Positions 1 to 5,060 are shown, numbered from the stretch's first letter. The stretch is 5,060 bases of DNA from CAYRSS01 sp964426945 (GCA_964426945.1 CAYRSS010000105.1:1-5060), one strand, 5' to 3'. The notes: generated by a model not told the origin, from the letters alone. Program-made: numbers and translations.

Positions 1-2
1 GC

Positions 3-1424
3 GGGATGAAGCACGTGGGGAATTGCGGATTGCGGATTGCGGATTGCGGATTGGGGGAGGGACGCGGCGTTCTGCACTCGCTATTCGCCATCCGCCATTC
101 GCCATTCTTCCTCCTGATGTGCCTCTGCTGCGGTGCGGCGATGGGCATGGTCATCTCCTCCCTGCCGATCTTCGCGCTGATTCCGCTGGTGGCGATGCTT
201 GAAAAACGCCAAAACGTCAAAAAGTCAAAACGCCAAAATGAAGAGAGTGTTCTCTTGTCCTGGCGTTTTGGCTTTTTGGCTTTTTGGCGTTTCGCCTCCG
301 GTGTCCTCGTCGCCGGCTTTGCGTACGTGCTGACCAACCCCTACGTCGTGATCAACGCGATCGTGCCGTCGCGGCGGGAGATTCTGCGGAGCAATTTCGG
401 CAACTCGCTGGCGATGTACGAGATCGATCGGATCGTCGAGGGTTTCGTTCGCGTGCTAGAGCTGACCATCGAGGGCGCGGGCCTGCCCGTCGTCGTGTTC
501 GGGGCGATCGGGATGGTGATCGCCCTGCGGCGCATTTGGCGCGGCGGGGCGATGGCGGATGCGCGTAGGGTGGGCACCGCCCACCATTCCCCCGAACCCT
601 GTGGGATCGGCGTCCCCGCCGGTCATTTGGCAGGCGCCGCCCACCAATCCCCCAATCCCGAATCCCCAACCCCCAACCCCCAATTCCTCATCCTCGCCGT
701 TCCGGCCGCGGTGTTCTTCCTGCAGTTCGTGCTCATCGGCGCGGGCAAGCCGGCCGAGTATGGCCGGTTCGGGATCTTCACCAACACGGCCCTGGCGATC
801 GCCTGCGCGTGCCTGCTCGGCCGCTACCGCAGCGGCCTGCGGCGGATCGTCAACTGGGTTCCGGCGTCGATTGTCGTGTGCTGGGTGGGGGTGATGGCGT
901 GGCTCTACGTGGCCAGTTTTCTCGCTGACTCCTCCTCCACGCATGGGGGGTTCTACACTCGTCGAGCTGTGGCGGAGGCGCTGGCATCGCCGGAAAATGA
1001 ATGCGAAGAACTGGCGGTGCTCGCTGAGCCGGCGCCGTACTGCTGCCCACCGATGGACTTTCGCCGATGGCGGGTGGTGTTGTACAAGAACTTGCGGCCG
1101 CGGATTGAGCGTCTGGAACAGGAGTCCGGCTGCGTCGCGATCCTCGCCGTCAAGGACGAGCCTTCATCCTACAGGGAGCCCGTGCAGATTGCGGACTGGA
1201 CGCCGCCCGAGTGGCTTCGATGGTGCACGCTCTCGAAAGCCCATCGCCCGGGTCCAGTGTGCGGCAACGACCTGTCCGCCAATTGGGCCGTCAGCGGGCG
1301 CCCATCGCGCATCAGTTGGGCGAACAAGCCGATGCTGCTGTACTGGCTCGATGAGGCGGCCGATCGGGAAGGATCAGGAGTATGCGAGAGCGAGCGGGAA
1401 GGCCGTAGCTTCCTGGCCCCTTGA
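3..1424 (+). CDS. Probable GT-C type membrane glycosyltransferase, 5'-partial, with three repeat-derived inserts
   Basis: The reading frame is open from the window edge to TGA at 1422-1424. The ATG at position 6 has no convincing ribosome binding site and lies directly before repeat DNA, so the true start is probably upstream. Numbering from that ATG, hydrophobic segments lie near residues 33-62, 90-115, 158-175, 227-247, 254-272 and 282-307. A hydrophilic, Cys-containing tail of about 165 residues follows. The stretch TNPYVVINA (about 110-118) and the many-helix layout with a soluble C-terminal part resemble ArnT/PMT-like glycosyltransferases, which move sugars from polyprenyl carriers to acceptors outside the membrane. 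The catalytic acidic loop would lie in the missing N-terminus, so this cannot be confirmed. Residues about 5-38, 66-96 and 185-226 are low-complexity peptides encoded by repeats. It could also be another polytopic membrane protein. Confidence 0.6.
   Translation, partial: GMKHVGNCGLRIADCGLGEGRGVLHSLFAIRHSPFFLLMCLCCGAAMGMVISSLPIFALIPLVAMLEKRQNVKKSKRQNEESVLLSWRFGFLAFWRFASGVLVAGFAYVLTNPYVVINAIVPSRREILRSNFGNSLAMYEIDRIVEGFVRVLELTIEGAGLPVVVFGAIGMVIALRRIWRGGAMADARRVGTAHHSPEPCGIGVPAGHLAGAAHQSPNPESPTPNPQFLILAVPAAVFFLQFVLIGAGKPAEYGRFGIFTNTALAIACACLLGRYRSGLRRIVNWVPASIVVCWVGVMAWLYVASFLADSSSTHGGFYTRRAVAEALASPENECEELAVLAEPAPYCCPPMDFRRWRVVLYKNLRPRIERLEQESGCVAILAVKDEPSSYREPVQIADWTPPEWLRWCTLSKAHRPGPVCGNDLSANWAVSGRPSRISWANKPMLLYWLDEAADREGSGVCESEREGRSFLAP
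22..107. repeat. Period-7 tandem repeat with imperfect inverted arm, inside the membrane protein gene
   Basis: Positions 22-49 are four exact copies of ATTGCGG, followed by a fifth copy, ATTGGGG, at 50-56. After a spacer of about 26 bases, positions 83-107 carry units ATTCGCC, ATCCGCC, ATTCGCC and a partial ATTC. The right-arm units differ by one or two bases from the reverse complement of the left-arm units, so an imperfect hairpin is possible. Because 7 is not a multiple of 3, the unit is read in successive frames, giving peptides such as NCGLRIADCGLG and FAIRHSPF. Confidence 0.85.
204..292. repeat. Long inverted repeat of A/T tracts and GCC blocks, inside the membrane protein gene
   Basis: The arm at 204-235 (CGCCAAAA-like units) pairs with 261-292 (TGGCGTTTT-like units) over 32 positions with three departures. 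Two are G-T wobble pairs (T217 with G279, T225 with G271) and one is a true mismatch (C215 against T281). The loop is 25 bases, 236-260. Local base composition is much more A/T-rich than the flanks. The arms are translated as a Lys/Arg/Gln/Asn-rich peptide (KRQNVKKSKRQNE) and an aromatic one (WRFGFLAFWRF). No T-run follows the right arm and the reading frame continues, so this is a repeat element and not a rho-independent terminator. Confidence 0.9.
565..687. repeat. Composite GC-rich repeat: GGTGGGC/GCCCACC palindrome plus C-rich period-7 tandem, inside the membrane protein gene
   Basis: Positions 569-575 and 579-585 form a perfect 7-bp stem with a 3-base loop. The segment 577-593 recurs at 637-653 with one mismatch. 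Downstream, AA dinucleotides at 646, 654, 661, 668, 675 and 682 mark units of seven (once eight) bases of the AATCCCC/AACCCCC kind, ending about 687. This unit is the reverse complement of the ATTGGGG unit at 50-56, so it is related to the repeat near the window start. It encodes a Pro/His/Asn-rich peptide (about residues 185-226) before the frame resumes as a hydrophobic segment. Confidence 0.8.
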
Positions 1425-1450
1425 CGTGCAAAGTAGGTTTTTGTTAGGAT
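1421..1450 (+). promoter_or_regulatory. Candidate sigma70-type promoter for the VOC gene
   Basis: TTGACG at 1421-1426 and TAGGAT at 1445-1450 are separated by 18 bases. They match the -35 and -10 consensus at five of six positions each. The -35 box overlaps the upstream gene's stop codon (1422-1424). Transcription would start near 1457, about 35 bases before the VOC start codon. Without data this remains a motif-based prediction. Confidence 0.55.
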
Positions 1451-1490
1451 CAGCCATCGCCGCGTGGTGCGGTCACCAGGAGACCAGAGC

Positions 1491-1847
1491 ATGCCCAACC
1501 CCCTCTGCCACTTCGAGATCATGACCGCCAACCCCGAGGCCTCGCGGAAGTTCTACGCGTCGATCTTCGACTGGAGCTTCGACGACGCCTCGATGCCGGG
1601 CTACACCATCATCAACCCCGGCGCCGAGCCCAACGGCGGCCTCTTCCAGACCCCGCCGGGCACGCCCGGGCCGTGCATGAACGTCTACTTCATGGTGAGC
1701 GACGTCGACGGCACGGTCGACAAGGCCGTGAAGGGCGGGGCGAAGGTCCTCGTCCCCGCCAGCGACATCCCGAACGTCGGGCGGTACGCGCTGCTGGCCG
1801 ACCCGGAGGGGATCGTCTTCGGGTTGTTCAGGACGCAGCACGAGTAG
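1491..1847 (+). CDS. VOC superfamily (glyoxalase/bleomycin-resistance/dioxygenase-like) protein
   Basis: This is a single small VOC module of 118 residues, the usual size for one beta-alpha-beta-beta-beta pair. The first half opens with CHFEIMTANPEASRKFYASI (6-25), matching the common HFEI-x-T-x-D/N-PE-x-x-x-x-FY pattern. The second half holds MNVYFMVSDVDGTVDKAV (63-80), then GGAKVLVP (82-89), and ends with YALLADPEGIVFGLF (99-113). His7 and Glu106 are the likeliest metal-site positions by analogy, but the substrate cannot be read from sequence. I chose ATG 1491 over the upstream frame-mate at 1464 because AGGAGA at 1478-1483 sits seven bases before it and family members begin there. A candidate promoter lies just upstream. 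VOC proteins act as lyases, isomerases, dioxygenases or binding proteins, so a specific function is not claimed. Confidence 0.9.
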   Translation: MPNPLCHFEIMTANPEASRKFYASIFDWSFDDASMPGYTIINPGAEPNGGLFQTPPGTPGPCMNVYFMVSDVDGTVDKAVKGGAKVLVPASDIPNVGRYALLADPEGIVFGLFRTQHE

Positions 1848-1865
1848 ACGAGGCCTCGGGATATC

Positions 1866-1869
1866 GGAG
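1866..1869 (+). promoter_or_regulatory. Ribosome binding site of the TcmP-type gene
   Basis: GGAG lies six bases before ATG 1876 and fixes the start. The 28-base gap after the VOC stop codon also contains the perfect palindrome CGAGGCCTCG (1850-1859). I see no clear promoter in this gap, so the gene may be co-transcribed with the VOC gene. Confidence 0.6.
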
Positions 1870-1875
1870 CAGTTT

Positions 1876-3012
1876 ATGTCAACGGCAAAGCCGGGCCCGG
1901 TCTGGGCCGCCGAGCGCCACACCAAAGCGAAGATCGCCTTGCTGGAAGCCTATCTTAAGGCCTGGTTTTCCATTCTTGGGGCGACCAAAGCCGGCCAGAA
2001 CCGGAAGATTCTGTACATTGACGGCTTCGCTGGACCGGGAGTCTACTCGAACCATCCAGAGGGTTCGCCAGTTGTCGCGATTCGGATCGCAAACTCGATT
2101 CTCCAGCAGAACGCGAGCAAGTGGACTGCTGGAGATGTCTATTTCGCTTTCATCGATAAAGACCCAGATGTCCTGCGCCGGCTTCAGACTACAATTGCGG
2201 ACATCCCCAAGCATCAGCGTGTCCACTGCTCGTTCTTTCAGTCTGCCTTTGAGGCGGGAGTCGCGTCCATTCAGCAGGAAATGCCGTGGGCGTTTTCCTC
2301 GGCTTGCCCACTGTTCGCGTTCATTGATCCCTTCGGAGCTACCGGAGTTCCGTTTAAGACGGTCGCGGGCATTCTAAACAGTCCATGCTCCGAGGTGCTC
2401 TTGAACTTCGATGCGGATGGGATTAACAGAATCCTCCAAGCTGGAAGCGCTGCCGGCCGTGATACGAATCTGGCAACGATCTTCGGCGATGAGTCTTGGC
2501 GACCGCTCACATCCGATGTTGCTGATACGGACGTGATGTGCCGGCGATTGCTGGCTCTCTACAAGAGCCGACTTCGAACGCTGCCGAGAGGAAAGTATGT
2601 GTTTTCCTTCGAGATGCGCGGACGTAAGGGGTCGCTTAATTACTACCTCGTATTTGCCAGTGGCCATGCCCTGGGCCTCAAGAAGATGAAGGAGGCCATG
2701 AGAACCGTCGATCAAACCGGAGATTATTCGTTCTCGGGTGCTGACCTTGGGCAGGGCCGCCTGTTTCGGTTCGACGCCCCGGCGGACTTTGCGCCCTCCA
2801 TGCATAGCAGCTTCCTGGGCCAGCTGGTGCCGCTCGCCGCACTGGACGATTATGCGCTCAACGACACCCCTTTCGATGACGCTAAGAAAATGCTCAAATG
2901 TCTGGAGGAACAGGATCTGATCGAGCCGATACTGGCTCCATCGGTTCAGAGTCGGCGGAAGGGCACCTTCAGCGACAAAGCAGTGCGAGCGATCCGGTTC
3001 AAAGCGCAGTGA
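1876..3012 (+). CDS. tcmP: Three-Cys-motif partner protein, TcmP type (putative SAM-dependent methyltransferase-like)
   Basis: The 378-residue protein has the hallmarks of the three-Cys-motif partner family, named for genomic pairing with Gp37/Gp68-like proteins. An N-terminal RHTKAKIALLEAYLKAW (14-30) precedes ILYIDGFAGPGVY (45-57), which resembles the glycine-rich SAM-binding loop (motif I) of class I methyltransferases. Acidic FAFIDKD (90-96) could be the next SAM-contacting strand. FAFIDPFGATGVP (147-159) contains a DPFG reminiscent of the D/N-P-P-Y/F catalytic motif of nucleic acid and amino-group methyltransferases. LLNFDADGINR (175-185) and NYYLVFASGHALGLKKMKEA (255-274) are also family-like. 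No membrane segment is visible, so it is probably cytoplasmic. Its stop is four bases before the start of the partner gene. A hand count of the first ~110 codons gives about one third ending in A or T, against about 12% in the partner's first ~70. Methyl transfer is inferred; no substrate is known to me. It is unrelated to the tetracenomycin enzyme also called TcmP. Confidence 0.85.
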   Translation: MSTAKPGPVWAAERHTKAKIALLEAYLKAWFSILGATKAGQNRKILYIDGFAGPGVYSNHPEGSPVVAIRIANSILQQNASKWTAGDVYFAFIDKDPDVLRRLQTTIADIPKHQRVHCSFFQSAFEAGVASIQQEMPWAFSSACPLFAFIDPFGATGVPFKTVAGILNSPCSEVLLNFDADGINRILQAGSAAGRDTNLATIFGDESWRPLTSDVADTDVMCRRLLALYKSRLRTLPRGKYVFSFEMRGRKGSLNYYLVFASGHALGLKKMKEAMRTVDQTGDYSFSGADLGQGRLFRFDAPADFAPSMHSSFLGQLVPLAALDDYALNDTPFDDAKKMLKCLEEQDLIEPILAPSVQSRRKGTFSDKAVRAIRFKAQ

Positions 3013-3016
3013 CGAT

Positions 3017-3772
3017 ATGCCTAGGGCGAGCACAATCGAATGGACCGAGTTCACCTGGAACCCCGTCACCGGCTGCACCAAGGTGAGCGAGGGCTGCCGC
3101 CATTGCTACGCCGAGCGCATGGCCAAGCGCCTCCACGCCATGGGCAGCGAGCGCTACCGCGACGAGTTCCGCCTCACGCTCCATCCGGATCTGGTCGATC
3201 TGCCCCAACGCCTCCGCCGGCCGCGGGTCATCTTCGTCAACTCGATGAGCGACCTGTTCCACGAGCAGGTGCCGTTCGAGTTCATTCGCGCTGTCTTCGA
3301 CACCATGGCGGCCTGCCCGCAGCACACCTTCCAGGTGCTCACCAAGCGCAGCGCCCGCCTGCGCGAGCTGGCCGACCGCCTGCGGTGGCCGTCGAACGTC
3401 TGGATGGGCGTCAGCATCGAGGATGACCGCGTCCTTCACCGGGTGGCCGACCTGCAGGAGGTTGGCGCCGCCGTCCGCTTCCTGTCCTGCGAGCCGCTCA
3501 TCGGTCCGCTTGAGGCCCTGCCGCTGACCGGGATTGACTGGGTCATCGTCGGCGGCGAGTCCGGCCCGGGGGCACGCCCGATGCACCGGTCTTGGGTCGA
3601 CGCCATCCGGCGCCAATGCCGCACCGCCCGCGTCGCGTTCTTCTTCAAGCAGTGGGGCGGCGTCCGCAAGCACAAGACCGGCCGGGAGCTCAACGGCCGG
3701 ACCTACGACGAGATGCCCGATCTTCGCGATAGAGCCCGGCGACGCGGGGTCTCGCTGCCCGTCATCGCTTGA
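3017..3772 (+). CDS. Gp37/Gp68-type (DUF5131) three-Cys-motif protein, probable radical SAM relative
   Basis: The 251-residue protein matches the phage Gp37/Gp68 (DUF5131) family along its length. IEWTEFTWNPVTGC (7-20) leads into the three-cysteine motif Cys20-X6-Cys27-X2-Cys30-Tyr. Then come FVNSMSDLFH (73-82), FQVLTKR (105-111), VWMGVSIE (128-135), RFLSCEPLIGPL (154-165), VIVGGESG (176-183), ARPMHRSW (186-193), FFFKQWGG (208-215) and LNGRTYDEMP (225-234). The repeating strand-type motifs and the CX2C followed by an aromatic residue suggest a radical SAM-like barrel binding a 4Fe-4S cluster; this is inference, as the spacing is not the canonical CX3CX2C. No strong Shine-Dalgarno precedes ATG 3017. 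With only four bases after the tcmP stop, translation is probably coupled. Codon use is strongly GC-ending, like the neighbouring host genes and unlike tcmP. The family occurs in phages and chromosomes; its reaction is unknown to me. Confidence 0.9.
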   Translation: MPRASTIEWTEFTWNPVTGCTKVSEGCRHCYAERMAKRLHAMGSERYRDEFRLTLHPDLVDLPQRLRRPRVIFVNSMSDLFHEQVPFEFIRAVFDTMAACPQHTFQVLTKRSARLRELADRLRWPSNVWMGVSIEDDRVLHRVADLQEVGAAVRFLSCEPLIGPLEALPLTGIDWVIVGGESGPGARPMHRSWVDAIRRQCRTARVAFFFKQWGGVRKHKTGRELNGRTYDEMPDLRDRARRRGVSLPVIA

Positions 3773-3829
3773 CCGGCCGCTGCTCGTCGACATGCCGCTG
3801 GGGTCGCAGATCGCGCCCCCTTTGTGCGT

Positions 3830-3858
3830 TTGCTCCCCTCGCCCGCCGCCACTAGAAT
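3830..3858 (+). promoter_or_regulatory. Candidate promoter of the sdhCA operon
   Basis: TAGAAT at 3853-3858 is a near-consensus -10 box. TTGCTC at 3830-3835, 17 bases upstream, gives a weak -35 (three of six). It sits in the 160-bp gap between the DUF5131 stop and the sdhC GTG, about 75 bases before the start codon. A perfect 10-bp palindrome, CGTCCGGACG (3883-3892), lies in the predicted leader. I see no terminator in the gap. Confidence 0.45.
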
Positions 3859-3917
3859 CCCGCCCGGGTTCGAAACGAGGTTCGTCCGGACGGCCGGTTC
3901 TGCCGGTCGATCCGCCG

Positions 3918-3924
3918 GGAGGTG
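3918..3924 (+). promoter_or_regulatory. Ribosome binding site deciding the GTG start of sdhC
   Basis: GGAGGTG ends eight bases before GTG 3933 and is the strongest Shine-Dalgarno in the window. It favours GTG 3933 over the in-frame ATG at 3792, which would add 47 residues unlike any SdhC and would start upstream of the candidate promoter's -10 box. Confidence 0.75.
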
Positions 3925-3932
3925 CGTCCACG

Positions 3933-4709
3933 GTGGCCGAGCACAAGTCCCACAGCACGGGCGGCGGCGAGTCCGCCCTCAGTTTCTCGCAGAAACACTA
4001 CTTCCTCATCCGGCGGCTGCACTCGCTGAGCGGTCTCATCCCGCTCGGCGTGTTCCTCGTCATGCACCTGGCGACGAACGCCTCGATCCTGGCCTCGAAG
4101 GACGGGGCGGAGTTCCAGAAGTCGGTCGAGCGCATCCACGCCCTCGGCCCGCTGCTCGTGCCGGTGGAGATCGTCGGGATCTTCATCCCGCTGCTTTTCC
4201 ACACCCTCGTCGGCATCGTCATCGCCTACACCGCCGCGCCCAACGCTCAGCAGTACCGCTACGGCGGCAACATCCGCTACACGCTGCAGCGCGTCACGGC
4301 GTACATCGCCCTCGTGTTCATTCTGTACCACGTGTACCAGATGCACTGGCTGGGCAACCCGATCCCCGGCGGTGGCCAGTTCAAGCTTCACACCGACGGC
4401 GCCCCTTCAGGGGCGGCGACCACGGCCGCCGCGATCCAGCGGGCCTGGTGGATCGCCCCGTTCTACGCCGTCGGCATCGTGGCGACCGTGTTCCACCTCG
4501 CCAACGGCCTGTGGACCGCGCTGATCACCTGGGGCATCACCATCCGCCCGCAGACGCAGCGCGTGTCGGGGTACCTCTGTGCCGGTTTCGGCATTGTCCT
4601 GGGCCTGATCGGGCTCGGGGCGCTGACCGGGTTCAAGAACTTCAAGGCACCGCCGGGGACAGCAACCGCGCAGGTGAATTCCCAATTGCCAGGGTCCAAT
4701 TCCCCATGA
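3933..4709 (+). CDS. sdhC: Succinate dehydrogenase cytochrome b558-type membrane anchor subunit
   Basis: This subunit anchors complex II, carries two b hemes and passes electrons from succinate oxidation to the quinone, usually menaquinone in this type. Read from GTG 3933 it has 258 residues, longer than the roughly 200 of Bacillus subtilis SdhC as I recall it. Five hydrophobic helices lie near residues 32-52, 79-100, 120-138, 174-198 and 212-232. RRLHSLSGLIPLG (27-39) and FHLANGLWTALITWGIT (187-203) closely resemble the Bacillus protein. His45, His90, His133 and His188 fall in helices 1-4, where the four axial heme ligands of the Bacillus family lie. Extra length comes from a Gly/Ala-rich loop between helices 3 and 4 (about 140-171) and a C-terminal tail (about 242-258) that is partly encoded by repeat-like DNA. 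The next gene, sdhA, follows 57 bases after the stop. Confidence 0.95.
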   Translation: MAEHKSHSTGGGESALSFSQKHYFLIRRLHSLSGLIPLGVFLVMHLATNASILASKDGAEFQKSVERIHALGPLLVPVEIVGIFIPLLFHTLVGIVIAYTAAPNAQQYRYGGNIRYTLQRVTAYIALVFILYHVYQMHWLGNPIPGGGQFKLHTDGAPSGAATTAAAIQRAWWIAPFYAVGIVATVFHLANGLWTALITWGITIRPQTQRVSGYLCAGFGIVLGLIGLGALTGFKNFKAPPGTATAQVNSQLPGSNSP

Positions 4710-4750
4710 AGAGGCCAGTTCGCTGCATCCGTCATTGGAAATTGGCAATT
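4684..4750 (+). repeat. AATTG-type inverted repeat spanning the sdhC stop and the sdhC-sdhA gap
   Basis: AATTGCCA (4684-4691) pairs perfectly with TGGCAATT (4743-4750). Inside it, TCCAAT (4695-4700) pairs with ATTGGA (4734-4739), separated by a 3 x 3 internal loop. The apical loop (4701-4733) contains the sdhC TGA at 4707-4709. The left arm is translated as part of the SdhC tail. The sequence resembles the A/T-containing repeats in the first gene and may belong to a dispersed family. No T-run follows, so it is not a standard terminator. A role in stabilising or processing the sdh mRNA is possible but unproven. Confidence 0.7.
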
Positions 4751-4761
4751 CCTCGAAGAGG
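4751..4761 (+). promoter_or_regulatory. sdhA ribosome binding site within a mini-hairpin
   Basis: CCTC (4751-4754) and GAGG (4758-4761) form a 4-bp stem with a GAA loop. The right arm is the likely Shine-Dalgarno (GAAGAGG), five bases before ATG 4767. Such a small stem is probably only weakly inhibitory, but it sits directly next to the larger inverted repeat. Confidence 0.5.
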
Positions 4762-4766
4762 TTTTA

Positions 4767-5060
4767 ATGGCTAGCAAGAACGTAGTCGTCATCGGCGGCG
4801 GCCTGGCCGGCCTCGCCGCGAGCATGAAGCTGGCCGAGCTCGGCATTCACGTCGACCTCATCAGCATGGTCCCCGTGAAGCGCTCGCACAGCGTCTGCGC
4901 CCAGGGCGGCATCAACTCGGTCAACGAGTACACCCGCCAGCAGGGCGACAACGAGTACCTCCACTTCGACGACACCTGCTACGGCGGCGACTTCCTCCAG
5001 CACCAGCCGCCGGTCAAGGAGATGTGCGAGTGGGCCCCCAAGGTGATCGACCTGCTCGAC
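4767..5060 (+). CDS. sdhA: Succinate dehydrogenase flavoprotein subunit, 3'-partial
   Basis: The first 98 codons are present, with no stop before the window end. The protein begins with the FAD-binding Rossmann motif NVVVIGGGLAGLAASMKLAE (residues 5-24, GxGxxG at Gly10-Gly15). It continues with KRSHSVCAQGGIN (38-50), where His41 matches the histidine that carries covalently bound FAD in SdhA/FrdA proteins. The remaining sequence, including DDTCYGGDFL near residues 74-83, fits the Bacillus/Bacteroidetes-type flavoprotein more than the E. coli type. It oxidises succinate to fumarate in complex II and hands electrons to the iron-sulfur subunit, whose gene sdhB is expected downstream. ATG 4767 is supported by GAAGAGG five bases upstream. 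It is very probably co-transcribed with sdhC. Confidence 0.95.
   Translation, partial: MASKNVVVIGGGLAGLAASMKLAELGIHVDLISMVPVKRSHSVCAQGGINSVNEYTRQQGDNEYLHFDDTCYGGDFLQHQPPVKEMCEWAPKVIDLLD

Noticed and set aside
22..107. CRISPR array
   Set aside because: The units are 7 bases and contiguous, with no spacers of CRISPR length and no cas genes nearby.
204..292. Rho-independent terminator
   Set aside because: T-tracts are within the arms and none follows the stem; the coding frame continues through it for more than 1,100 bases.
1876..3012. Tetracenomycin-type TcmP O-methyltransferase
   Set aside because: The name is shared by chance. The motifs and the adjacent three-Cys gene identify the partner-protein family, and no polyketide genes are present.
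1876..3772. Part of an integrated prophage
   Set aside because: Although the second gene belongs to a family named from phage, no integrase, structural, lysis or attachment sequence is visible and both flanks are ordinary chromosomal genes.
3792..3932. Upstream ATG extension of sdhC by 47 residues
   Set aside because: The extension is not SdhC-like, would start upstream of the candidate -10 box, and lacks a good ribosome binding site, whereas GTG 3933 has GGAGGTG at ideal spacing.
2999..3958. Long minus-strand open frame (319 residues) opposite the DUF5131 gene
   Set aside because: Its composition is what the reverse complement of a GC3-rich gene gives. It overlaps two well-recognised genes and shows no family motif.
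3824..4774. Plus-strand open frame of 316 residues overlapping sdhC
   Set aside because: It is an Arg/Pro/His-rich out-of-frame shadow of sdhC, whose own frame has clear heme-ligand motifs and a strong ribosome binding site.

Overview
The window looks like chromosomal DNA from a GC-rich bacterium, most likely a planctomycete or close relative. Three things suggest this. Coding sequence is strongly GC-biased at third positions. The succinate dehydrogenase genes are of the menaquinone-type (Bacillus-like) sdhC-sdhA layout. Several short repeat families (7-bp-period tandems, an A/T-tract inverted repeat and a GGTGGGCACCGCCCACC-type palindrome) resemble those I recall from planctomycete genomes. 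The taxonomic call is an inference. All genes lie on the + strand.

Layout. (1) Positions 3-1424 hold the C-terminal part of a multi-pass membrane protein, probably a GT-C fold glycosyltransferase of the ArnT/PMT type. Its start is upstream of the window. It carries three repeat-derived inserts, all of which keep the reading frame. (2) A good sigma70-like promoter overlaps its stop codon and leads into a 118-residue VOC (glyoxalase-like) protein at 1491-1847. (3) Positions 1876-3772 hold a two-gene cassette. The first gene encodes a TcmP-type three-Cys-motif partner protein, a putative SAM-methyltransferase-like protein. Four bases after it begins a Gp37/Gp68-type (DUF5131) protein with a CX6CX2CY motif, probably related to radical SAM enzymes. 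(4) After a 160-bp gap with a candidate promoter comes the succinate dehydrogenase operon: sdhC (cytochrome b558-type membrane anchor, GTG start) and the first 98 codons of sdhA, which runs off the window.

How they work together. SdhC and SdhA are parts of respiratory complex II. The tcmP/three-Cys pair is the accessory element here. These two families are known as genomic partners, but to my knowledge no reaction is established for the pair. They sit between housekeeping-type genes with no visible integrase or phage structural gene. The tcmP gene has clearly more A/T-ending codons than its partner or other neighbours, suggesting a separate history. The membrane protein and VOC protein have no evident link to the pair. 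The best leads for new biology are the TcmP/three-Cys cassette and the in-frame repeat insertions in the membrane protein gene, with a related repeat forming the tail of sdhC.
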